The notes under the pieces were generated by a model. It searched no databases. It was given only the letters and a program-made list of their open reading frames with translations, and was not told the origin of the DNA. Of a stretch of 64,000 nt of DNA, positions 53,475-61,597 are shown in pieces (positions within the stretch are counted from its first letter, which is position 1; each line of letters opens with the position of its first letter). This DNA comes from Candidatus Eiseniibacteriota bacterium. Lineage in GTDB: Bacteria; Eisenbacteria; RBG-16-71-46. The stretch covers positions 26,047-90,046 of the forward strand of contig JADJLL010000017.1 of the NCBI GenBank assembly GCA_016710095.1, in the 5' to 3' direction. The position numbers were made by a program, and so were the translations under genes.

Positions 53475-54066
53475 TCAGCTCTGGTCTTCCTTGAACACGA
53501 GGTCCACGGCCAGCGCGGCCGCGAGCAGCAGCGCGGCCCGGTCCGGCACCGACGGCGCCGAGTCCGACATCGAGATCACGTACTGGTCCGCGTTCGTGAA
53601 CAGCTCGCGGCCCAGCCCCGCCCACTTCTTCGTGATGATGCCGAGCTCGAGACCGTTCGCGTCGAGGAGCTTGAAGTTCCAGCCCTTCCAGTCCCCCTTC
53701 ACCTCGGCGAACTTCTGCCCCGTCGCGTCGTACACGTGGAAGCCGCCGCCGAGCGTGAACAGCTTGCTCTTGAAGCGGCCGATCTCCTGGCCACGCCCGT
53801 TCGAGACCTTCACGTTCGTGTGGATGAAGCCGGGCCCCTTGCGCAGCCAGATCACCGGCGGCTGGTCTTCGCGCTCGTACACGTTCGACCGCGGGCAGGA
53901 AGACCTTCTTCAGCAGCAGGCGCATCCAGCGCGCCCAGCCGGCGGTCTCCTCCTTCACGAGTCCGATCGTCGCCCCCGACTCGGGGTCGAGCAGGTCGTA
54001 CGTGTCGCGGATCTTGAACATCGCGACGCGTTCCTTGACGAAGATCGTTCGGCGTTCGAGCAACAT
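53475..54066 (-). CDS. LURP-one-related/scramblase-like protein, one frameshift
   Basis: About 196 residues when one extra G near 53887 is removed. The first part is MLLERRTIFVKERVAMFKIR with DTYDLLDPESGATIGLVKEE. After the frame break come YEREDQPPVIWLRKGPGFIH, QEIGRFKSKLFTLGGGFHVY, WKGWNFKLLDANGLELGIIT, and FTNADQYVISMSDSAPSVPD, with a final hydrophobic helix AALLLAAALAVDLVF. The alternating strands around a central helix match the LURP-one/Tubby-like C-terminal fold seen in bacterial YxjI-type and scramblase-related proteins. Function in bacteria is undefined. Both halves are needed for the fold, which argues for an intact gene. Confidence 0.75.
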
Positions 54067-54108
54067 GGCTTTCCTCCGGGTGCGGACCTCTTCCGACGGA
54101 AATGAAAA

Positions 54109-54143
54109 CGGCGCGCGGCAGTCTGCCAGACCGCCGCGCGCCG
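54109..54143 (-). terminator. Hairpin terminator after the malectin-propeller gene
   Basis: A 10-bp stem (CGGCGCGCGG with CCGCGCGCCG) and a 15-base loop, 24 bases beyond the stop on the minus strand. Confidence 0.6.
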
Positions 54144-54166
54144 CACGAATCGAAATCGCTCTCCGG

Positions 54167-57100
54167 CTATTCCACCACGACGAGCCGCGCGGTCTCCTGG
54201 TGACCCGCCGTCTGCATGCGGAGGAAGTACACGCCCGGCGCCACACGGCCGCCGCGCTCGTCACGCCCGTTCCACGCGATCGAGTGCAGGCCCGCGCCGC
54301 GCCAGCCGTCGGCGACCTGCCGCACCATGCGGCCGTCCACGCCGTACAGGCTCACGTTCACGCGACCCGCGGCCGCGAGCGAGAAGCGCACCGACGTGCC
54401 GCCGCGCGCGGGATGCGGAGCGCTCGGCAGGAGCTGCGTGCGGAGCACCGCCGCCGGGCCGGTCTCCACGCCCGTCGTCGCGCTCGTCGTCACGTGCAGG
54501 TGGTCCCACGTCGCCACGAACGGCGTCGCGCCGCGCGAGGTCGCGACGATGCCGACCGCGAGCGACGGCGTCGAACGCACCGCGCGCTCGAGCGCCGAAC
54601 CGGGCACCAGCGCGATCGCCGGTCCCGCCGAAGAAGGCGCACCGCCCTCGACCTGGAAGCGCGGCTGCACGGTGTTCGCGGCCGGGTTCACGTCGAGGAA
54701 CAGGTCCACCCAGTTCGTCGCGCCCGTGATCGGCGCGGCGTACTGCGTCGTGGTCGCGACACCGCCGACTTCGTGCGTCGCGAGGATCACGGTCTGGCCG
54801 CCACGCACGCCGAACGCCACCGACAGCCAGTCGTCCTGCGTGCCGCTGCCCACGAACAGGCCTTCGCTCATCGAGTCCGCCGGCGCGCCCGAGAAGAACG
54901 GCTTCGACAGACGCGTGTGCGCGGTGAACGGCGCCGTGGTCGAGTCGCTCGCGAGGCCGAACTGGAACGCGTACTGCTGCGTGTTGCGGCCCTCGAGCGC
55001 GTCGCCCGCGGTGATCTGGTCCACGGTGAGCTTGCCCGCCGCGCCGCCCGGCGTCATCTGCACCGGGTCGAACTGCGTCAGGTAGTCGGTCGTGCCGTTC
55101 GTCATGAGGCCCGTGAAGCCGAGCCCGAACAGGCCGTTGCCGGGATTGCCGCCGTCCCACGTGTAGACGATCGGCAGCGTGGTCGTGGCGCCGTTCGCGG
55201 CGTCGCGCGCGAACGCGTCGCTCACGTCGAGCAGGCCGTCGTTGTCGTCGTCGGGATCGTTGAGATCGCTCAGCAGGTCGCCGTCGAAGTCGGCCGGCTG
55301 GTCGCCCGCCGAGCACGGGCTCGTGCTGTTGTCGATTTCGTCGGCATTGCTGAAGCCGTCGCCGTCCTCGTCGAGCAGCGGGCTGTCGGTGCCGTTGCAC
55401 ACGGTGCCGCCGCCTTCGTAGTCGCTCGGCTCGAACACGTAGATCTGCCCCGTGACGTAGTCGCACGTCCACACCGTGCCGCGGAAGACCTGGTCGTCGG
55501 CCTGCGCGGTCACGTCGAGCGGCGTGACGTCCACGTTCGAGAACAGCACGTTGCTCGCCGTGGCCGAGTCGCCTTCGGCGTCGAGATCGATCCGGTGGAT
55601 CGAGTTGTCGAAGCTCGCCGCCAGCACCGAGCCCCTGAGGCCGTTGCCGAAGTTGCTCGCGCGGTACTCGACGATGCCGTTCGTCGAAGCCCACCAGCGC
55701 GCGATCGAGCCGTCGAAGCCCGGCACGAGGTACTCGCACTGGCGCGGGTCGTTCGCGGAGACCGGCGACTGCGGGTTCGTCGGATTGAACGTGTTCGCCA
55801 TGCTCGCGCGCGTCGGATTCGGGCTGCCGGCGTAATAGCCCGGGCCCGGAATCATGTGCATGTTGTCCTGGTACGTGAACGAGTCGTTCTCGTTGCCGTC
55901 GTTCGTGCAGCTCGTGCCGTAGCCCGCTCCGGACGGAGGCCCACCCCAGCCCGCGTTCGGGCCGTTGTCGATCGAGTACAGGTGGCCGTTCGTGTGGATC
56001 AGCACGTCGTACGGATTGCGCCAGCCGGGCGAGTGCACCTGCACCGGGCCGCCGGGCACGATGCGCGCCTGGTTCTTGCCGTCGTTGCCGCCGAACGGAT
56101 CGTTGAGGTCGTTCGTGCCGGCGCGGTCCTCGTCGTCGAGCGTCGGGATGTCGTACGTCGTGTTGCCGATCGCCGCGAGGTCCACCGAGAGGATCGCGCC
56201 GGTGAGCGCGTACTCGGGGAGCATCGAGAAGTTGAGCGAGGGCGCGCCCATGTTCGTGCTGCCGCCCTGCCCGATGTACATGACGTTCGTGAGCGTGTCG
56301 AGCGCCATGCCGTTCGTCATGTGGTCGTCTTCGGAGCGCGGCAGGCCGCGCACGACGTCGGTGCGCGCCCAACTGCTGCCGGTCCAGTCGAGACGCGACA
56401 GGATGCCCGAGTTCGTGTCGAGCCCGGTGTCGTTCGCGACGGCCATGCGCGGGTCGGACGACGTCACCCAGATCACGGGATTCGCCGGCGTGCCGCGCAG
56501 CAGGATGCCCGTGATGATGCGGTTCGTGATCGAGGGCGCGAGCGTGCCGTCGTCGTTGTGGTTCGGGATCGCGTTGATCGCGTCGATCGCCTCGCTCGCC
56601 GTGACCGCGTAGTGGTTCGCGGACGTGCGCGCGACGGTGTGCGCCCAGATGCGGCCTTCACGCAGCGCCACGTAGAGCCTGCCGTCGGGGCCGAACTGCA
56701 GCGACGTCGGGTTCGTGCGCTGGCCGCCCGCGAGCTGGCTCTTGCCGAAGCCGACCGGGAAGCTGTTCGCGCCGGTGCCCGAGAGCGCGATCTGCACCGG
56801 GCCGCCGGAGCCGGAGTGCGACACGGACATCGAGCCCGAGATGAGGCCGGTCGTGTTGGGCGCGAAGCGCACCTGAACGTGCGCGACTCGCCGGGCGCGA
56901 GCGACTGCGGCGACAGGTTGTGCGTGAAGCCCGACGGAATGCTGATCGACGTGATCTGCAGCGACGGATCGCCGGGACCGCCGATGTTCGTCAGCGTGAC
57001 GTCCTGCGGCGGCGACAGCGTTCCCACGAGACGCTGGCCGAACGTGAGCGTGCTCGGCGCGACGCCCATGAAGCCCGAGGCGTTGAGCGCGACGATCTCG

Positions 57101-57705
57101 ATGCCGCGAATCGCGGGGTCGTCCACGACGTGCTCGAGCATCACCGACATGCTGCCGTCGGTCACGGACACGTTGAACGTCTCCATGGCCGGCGTGTAGC
57201 CGCCGTAGAGCGCATAGATGTCGTAGTCCGTGAGGCGCGTGACGCCCTCGGCCTTCACGTTGATCTTGCGGGCCCCGGCGTACTGCGTGCCGGAGTAGCC
57301 CTCCATCATGAAGAGGTTGACCTTGTAGAGGCCGTTCGGGACCGGGAACTCCCACTGCATCTCGGTCGGGTCGCCCGGGTCCCAGCGCTCGTCGTCGAAG
57401 ATCGAGAGCGGAACGTACGAGGGCACCGAGGAGTGCGGGGCGCCGACGGGGGCGCTGCGCGAGAAGATCTGGTCGGTCGTCGCCTCGGCGTTCACGTACG
57501 GAGAGGCGAACGGAACGTTCTGGTCGCGGCCCCAGGCCGGACCGGAGTCGAGGGCCGGGATCTCGGGACCTCCGGCGTTGACGCGGTACATGACCACGTC
57601 GGCCCAAGCCGTTGTGGCGGTGAGCGTGAGCGCGAACAGTGCGGAAAGCGCGAGAGAACGCTTGCAGGAAGCCACGAGGGCTCGCAGTGCGTGCGTGGGG
57701 CGCAT
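54167..57705 (-). CDS. Giant secreted malectin/ASH/GSDH-propeller protein with sorting-like tail, one frameshift
   Basis: About 1179 residues. Signal peptide near 15-35 (SLALSALFALTLTATTAWAD), then a malectin-like carbohydrate-binding domain (VNAGGPEIPALDSGPAWGRD, PVPNGLYKVNLFMMEGYSG). An ASH/choice-of-anchor beta-domain follows (STLTFGQRLVGTLSPPQDVT); within it the frame breaks near 56875, where one extra C would restore ESRTFQVRFAPNTTG. A GSDH-like propeller comes next (NPTSLQFGPDGRLYVALREG, GMALDTLTNVMYIGQGG, VHSPGWRNPYDVLIHTNGHL), then thrombospondin-3-like calcium repeats (DEDGDGFSNADEIDNS, DPDDDNDGLLDVSDAF), a beta-sandwich and a FlgD-like tail (VSLYGVDGRMVRQVADG, VAPGVYFLRMQTAG, RLVVVE). 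Probably a surface glycan-binding or sugar-oxidising protein. Confidence 0.82.
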
Positions 57706-58016
57706 GCGGTGCGTGACCTTTCGGGGGGAGAGACGGCGCCCTCACACCGGTGCCCAAGCTTCCCTTCGAAGGGAACTTGGAACCGCCGATGAAGGCGATG
57801 CGGGAACTCGGCCGACCATTTCGGGCCTGCCAGGGACGAGTGGTCGAAGACTTTAATCGCAAGTCCCGGGCCGCCGCTACGGCGACCTTGCGGGCGAGGC
57901 ATCGATTTCAAGTCCGGGCTGGAGTCCGGCCCCCTCGGGGCCGAAAACGTCCGGGACACCTGACCGTCTGGCGGGCACCGCCTTACGACGACGCAACTGC
58001 CGGGAGACTCGATCAC
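57706..58016. other. 311-base divergent intergenic region with a 16-bp palindrome
   Basis: Between the divergent malectin and pilT genes. At 57760-57775 there is a perfect palindrome TTCCCTTCGAAGGGAA, extended by CCAAG/CTTGG arms to an imperfect 27-base hairpin (57754-57780), about 55 bases upstream of the malectin gene start. It could be an operator or an RNA leader hairpin. A GGGAG ribosome-binding site precedes pilT. I see no tRNA, and the region does not match a c-di-GMP riboswitch. Confidence 0.5.
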
Positions 58017-59114
58017 ATGGCACGCATCGACGCGATCCTGAAGCTGGTCAAGGAGCAGGGGGCTTCCGACCTGCACATGACCACCGGGTCGCCGCCCATG
58101 GTCCGGATCAACGGTGAGATCACGCCGATTCCGTACGAAGCACTCACTCGCGAAGTGAGCGAGATGCTGCTGTTCGAGATCATGGACGGCCCCGTGCGCG
58201 CGCGATACGACGCGCACAAGGACGTCGACTTCTCCTACGAAGTGCCCGGCGTGGTGCGCGTACGCTGCAACATCTACGAGCAGAGCAAGGGTCCCGCCGG
58301 CGCGTTCCGCATGCTGCCGAGCCAGATCCTCTCCATGGAGCAGCTCGGCATTCCCGAGCACCTCGTGAAGCTCACGGAGCTTCCGCGTGGACTGATCGTG
58401 TGCACGGGCCCTCCCGGCACGGGCAAGTCGAGCACGCTCGCCGCGCTGATCGACCACATCAACCGCACGCGCAAGAAGCACATCCTCACGATCGAGGATC
58501 CGATCGAGTACAAGCACCCGAACAAGCAGTGCCTGATCACGCAGCGCGAAGTCGGCCGCAACACGCCGTCGTTCGCGAAGGCGCTGCACGGCGCGCTGCG
58601 CGAAGACCCGGACGTGATCATGGTCGGCGAAATGCGCGACACCGAGACCATGGCGCTCGCGATGACCGCGGCCGCCACGGGCCAGCTCGTGTTCGCGACG
58701 CTGCACACCATGAGCGCGACGCAGACCGTGGACCGCATCCTCGACTCGTTCGACGGCGAGCGTCAGGCGCAGGCGCGCCTCATGCTGTCGGAGTCGCTGA
58801 AGGGCGTGATCGCGCAGCGCCTGCTGCGCCGTCGCGACGGCCAGGGCCGCGCGCTCGCGATGGAAGTGCTGATCGGCACGCCCGCCGTGTCCGCGCTCAT
58901 CCGCGAGAAGAAGACCTTCCAGCTCGCCTCCGTGCTGCAGACCGGCAAGAAGGAAGGCATGCAGACGATGGACGAGGCCGTGATCCAGCTCGTGCGCGAC
59001 GGCATCGTGGCGCCCGAGGACGGCATCGCGCACCTGTCGAGCAAGGAAATGATGCCCATGCTCGAAGCCGCGGCGCCTTCGGCGCCTCCTCCCCCGCGCG
59101 CACAGGCCGCCTGA
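58017..59114 (+). CDS. pilT: PilT-type type IV pilus retraction ATPase
   Basis: A 365-residue PilT. The N-terminal domain is ILKLVKEQGASDLHMTTGSP with PMVRINGEITPI. The core has Walker A TGPPGTGKSSTLAALID with Lys137, the Asp box ILTIEDPIEYKHPNKQCLIT, Walker B/PDVIMVGEMRDTETMALAM, and the His box LVFATLHTMSATQTVDRILD. The PilT signature continues as LSESLKGVIAQRLLRRRDGQ and GMQTMDEAVIQL. The C terminus ends in an Ala/Pro tail. It disassembles pilin filaments at the inner-membrane face, powering twitching. No pilin or PilB/PilC gene is in the window. The stop overlaps the next ATG by one base, coupling it to the degenerate copy downstream. Confidence 0.96.
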   Translation: MARIDAILKLVKEQGASDLHMTTGSPPMVRINGEITPIPYEALTREVSEMLLFEIMDGPVRARYDAHKDVDFSYEVPGVVRVRCNIYEQSKGPAGAFRMLPSQILSMEQLGIPEHLVKLTELPRGLIVCTGPPGTGKSSTLAALIDHINRTRKKHILTIEDPIEYKHPNKQCLITQREVGRNTPSFAKALHGALREDPDVIMVGEMRDTETMALAMTAAATGQLVFATLHTMSATQTVDRILDSFDGERQAQARLMLSESLKGVIAQRLLRRRDGQGRALAMEVLIGTPAVSALIREKKTFQLASVLQTGKKEGMQTMDEAVIQLVRDGIVAPEDGIAHLSSKEMMPMLEAAAPSAPPPPRAQAA

Positions 59115-60742
59115 TGGCCGCGGCGCCGATCCTTTCCGGCGAGCTCGGTCTGCTGAGCCTGTTCGATCTCGGACAGCTGCTCATGCTCAACGGCGCGACC
59201 GGCGGATTGATCATTCATCGCGACGGCCGCAAGTCGTACCTCTACTTCGACCGCGGCCAGATCGTGGATGCGCTCGACGATTCGTACCGCGCGGGCGAAC
59301 AGGGCGCGTACCGGATCTTCACGTACAAGGACGGCCGGTTCGAGTTCCGCACCGACGTCACCGCGAGCAGCCCCGCCATTCACGAGGGCACCGAAGGCCT
59401 CATGATGGAAGCGGCGCGGCTCATGGACGAAGCCGGCCAGGCGGCCGGCGAGACCGACAAGGTCGTGGACAAGCTCTCGCGCCGTTCGAACGCGCTCGAC
59501 GCGCTGCGCGAGGCGTTCCAGCTCGTCGCGTCGCAGGCCGGCTCGATTCCCGAGGCCGGCGAGTCGCCGTTCGCGCTGCTCAAGGAAGCGTCCGACGCGC
59601 TGCTCTTCCGTCCCGGCCACGCGCCGCGATTGCTGCAAGGCGGACGCTGGCGCAGCGCCGGGCGCCAGGTGCTCGACGCCGCGGCGTTCGACCAGTTGCG
59701 CACGCGGCTCTTCGACGGCGTGTGGAACGCGTCGCTGTCGTCCGCCGCGAGCGTGGCGACGTGCGTGATCACGGGCGAGGACCAGCGCCGCTACACGCTC
59801 ACGCGCGTCAGTGGCGCGAACGAAGCGCTGTGGGTGCGCTCGGCCGAGATGTCGCCACCCGAGACGGGCCTGCTCGAAGGCGAGCTGTCGCACCTGCGCG
59901 CGCTGCTGCACGCGCCCGCGGGACTCGTGCTCGTCGGCGGTCCGGACGCCGAGTCCGCCGACCGCATGCTGCACGCGTGCGTCGCACTGCTCGCGCGCGA
60001 GCGCGGCGGCACCGTCGTGCTGTGCGCCGATCACGGCCGCTGGCGTCATCGCGACGAAGCGGGCGCGGTGCTGCGCGCGAGCGCCACCGACGCCGCCGAA
60101 CTGCTGCGCACGCTCGCCCCCGACGTCGTCGCGTACGACACCGCGGGCGCCGCGGGCAGCCTCGCCGCCATGCACACCGCGCCGCTCGTGCTCGCCGCGA
60201 TCGTCACGCCCGAAGCGGGCGCGCTGCTCCAGCGCTGGTGCGAGCGCGTCGGCCGCCACTGGGGCGACGGCATCGAGGCGCTGTGCGCCACGACGCTCGT
60301 GGGCCTCGTGCAGTCGTCGCGTCCCGGCGCCAACGGCCGGCAGTCGTTCCGTGCGCAGCGCTGCGCGCGTGAAGGCGAGATCCAGATCGCCGTCGCGCCG
60401 CCGTCCCCCGTCGCGGAATCCTCTCCGAACGCCGTCGCAGCCGCCGTCGCGGCCGCGGTCGCGTCACCGGCCGCCGCCGTCGCGGCTCACGAGTCTCCCG
60501 TCGCGCTCGTGCCGAACCCCGAACCGTCCGCGCCCGCTTCGACCGAGACGCACTCCGCTGCCGCCTCCGCGATCGCCGAAGCGATGGCGCACGCGACGGC
60601 CGAGGATGCGCCGCCACCGGTGACCGTCGAGGACGGCGAGGCCGACGAAGCGCCGGACGCGCCGCGTGCCGCGGTCGATCCGAACGATCCGTTCGCCGCG
60701 CTCGCCGAAGAACTGACACGCACGCTGCGCAAGGCTTCCTGA
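59114..60742 (+). CDS. DUF4388 domain fused to a degenerate PilT-like ATPase
   Basis: A 542-residue protein. Residues about 1-100 are a DUF4388/PatA-N domain (LSGELGLLSLFDLGQLLMLN, RDGRKSYLYFDRGQIVDALD), common in gliding and pilus-linked proteins. From about 155 to 420 the sequence runs colinear with PilT next door: FALLKEASDALLFRPGHAPR for the SDLH region, PAGLVLVGGPDAESADRMLH at the Walker A position but without Lys and Ser/Thr, LLRTLAPDVVAYDTAGAAGS at Walker B, LVLAAIVTPEAGALLQRW at the His box, and IEALCATTLVGLVQSS for the helix before the C-terminal arm. ATP binding therefore looks lost. A long Ala/Pro/Glu-rich linker ends in a short helix (PFAALAEELTRTLRKAS). Probably a regulatory or hetero-oligomer partner of PilT. 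Confidence 0.82.
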   Translation: MAAAPILSGELGLLSLFDLGQLLMLNGATGGLIIHRDGRKSYLYFDRGQIVDALDDSYRAGEQGAYRIFTYKDGRFEFRTDVTASSPAIHEGTEGLMMEAARLMDEAGQAAGETDKVVDKLSRRSNALDALREAFQLVASQAGSIPEAGESPFALLKEASDALLFRPGHAPRLLQGGRWRSAGRQVLDAAAFDQLRTRLFDGVWNASLSSAASVATCVITGEDQRRYTLTRVSGANEALWVRSAEMSPPETGLLEGELSHLRALLHAPAGLVLVGGPDAESADRMLHACVALLARERGGTVVLCADHGRWRHRDEAGAVLRASATDAAELLRTLAPDVVAYDTAGAAGSLAAMHTAPLVLAAIVTPEAGALLQRWCERVGRHWGDGIEALCATTLVGLVQSSRPGANGRQSFRAQRCAREGEIQIAVAPPSPVAESSPNAVAAAVAAAVASPAAAVAAHESPVALVPNPEPSAPASTETHSAAASAIAEAMAHATAEDAPPPVTVEDGEADEAPDAPRAAVDPNDPFAALAEELTRTLRKAS

Positions 60743-60758
60743 CCTCGGAGGACTCGCC

Positions 60759-61127
60759 ATGAACTCGCTCTGGATCGCCGCGTTCATCCTCTTCGACATG
60801 ATCGTCACCGCCGCGGTGCTGCTCTACGTGATCCGCCGCCGCGGCGGGATCGCGGGCGTGCTCGGGTTCGACCCCAAGCAGGCCATGAGCGTGAGCCGTG
60901 AACTGGAAGCGGACGCCGAGCAGTACCTGCGCGCGAACTGGAGCGGGGATTCGACGACGCTGCCTCAGGCGCTCACGGGCCTGCTCGACCGCGTGGAATC
61001 GAAGCTCGCCTCCGAGCACATGGAGCTCGACCGCGAGCGCATCAAGCCGATCGTGCTGCAGATCGTCACGGCGAAGCACCTCGCCGACGCACGCGACGCG
61101 CGCGAGGCGATGAAAAAGGTCGCCTGA
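60759..61127 (+). CDS. Small membrane-anchored hypothetical protein, third gene of the pilT operon
   Basis: A 122-residue protein, 16 bases after the pseudo-PilT stop, with an excellent GGAGGA ribosome-binding site. A single N-terminal helix (LWIAAFILFDMIVTAAVLLY) and a basic stop-transfer (VIRRRGG) give an N-out, C-in topology. A soluble helical domain of about 85 residues follows (MSVSRELEADAEQYLRANWS, LPQALTGLLDRVESKLASEH, RIKPIVLQIVTAKHLADARD). I recognise no family. Its position suggests a membrane partner of the PilT pair. Confidence 0.7.
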   Translation: MNSLWIAAFILFDMIVTAAVLLYVIRRRGGIAGVLGFDPKQAMSVSRELEADAEQYLRANWSGDSTTLPQALTGLLDRVESKLASEHMELDRERIKPIVLQIVTAKHLADARDAREAMKKVA

Positions 61128-61151
61128 GCTTCGCGCCACACCGGAACGACG

Positions 61152-61189
61152 AACGGCCCGCCGCGAGCACTCGCTCACGGCGGGCCGTT
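61152..61189. terminator. Bidirectional terminator between the pilT operon and the lipoprotein gene
   Basis: A 12-bp stem (AACGGCCCGCCG with CGGCGGGCCGTT) and a 14-base loop, followed by T-rich TTTCGCTTTCC, between convergent genes. Confidence 0.82.
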
Positions 61190-61206
61190 TCGCTTTCCGG
61201 CCGAAG

Positions 61207-61569
61207 CTACTTGCTCGCCATCTCGATGCCCTTCACGAGCGTGACGAGGTGATCGCGCATCGTGCTGTCCTTCGCCGCGATGCCCACCACCATGTCGAGC
61301 GCGGCGGGATTCGTGCCGATGCGCACGAGCACCTGCTTGGCGATGTCGTCGTTCGCGAGCATGTGCTCCACGACCTGCGCGCGCAGCGTGTCGCCCTGCA
61401 CGACGCGATCGATCGCCTGCATCGCGAGCTGCGGATTGGCGGCGAGCGCGTCGAACACCTGCGTGCGCAGAAGTTCGTTGCTCGCGAGCTGCTTGCCGAT
61501 GTCGCCGTTGCAACCGGCCGTGATGGCGGCGGCCGCGACGAGCATGAGGATCGTCCTTGAGCGCTTCAT
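61207..61569 (-). CDS. Small helical lipoprotein
   Basis: A 120-residue protein with a lipoprotein signal (MKRSRTILMLVAAAAITAGC, lipobox ITAGC at Cys20). The mature part is all alpha with recurring short segments about 25 residues apart: LLRTQVFDALAANPQLAM, TLRAQVVEHMLANDDIAK and TMRDHLVTLVKGIEMASK, each a D/Q-x-x-hydrophobic helix. This repeat resembles small stress-type lipoproteins of unknown function. Function not assigned. It converges on the pilT operon and lies 28 bases after the amidase stop on the same strand. Confidence 0.75.
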   Translation of the reverse strand: MKRSRTILMLVAAAAITAGCNGDIGKQLASNELLRTQVFDALAANPQLAMQAIDRVVQGDTLRAQVVEHMLANDDIAKQVLVRIGTNPAALDMVVGIAAKDSTMRDHLVTLVKGIEMASK

Positions 61570-61597
61570 GCAACCTCCCGAATGGTCGAGGGGACTT

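Noticed and set aside
54002..57199. Very long open frame on the + strand opposite the malectin gene
   Set aside because: It is Arg/His/Val-rich with no domain and mirrors the minus-strand gene; such frames are expected opposite GC-rich coding sequence.
57706..58016. Possible c-di-GMP riboswitch before pilT
   Set aside because: The conserved core and tetraloop-receptor of GEMM riboswitches could not be found on either strand.
59114..60742. Treating the gene as an active secretion ATPase
   Set aside because: Walker A, Walker B and His-box residues are absent.
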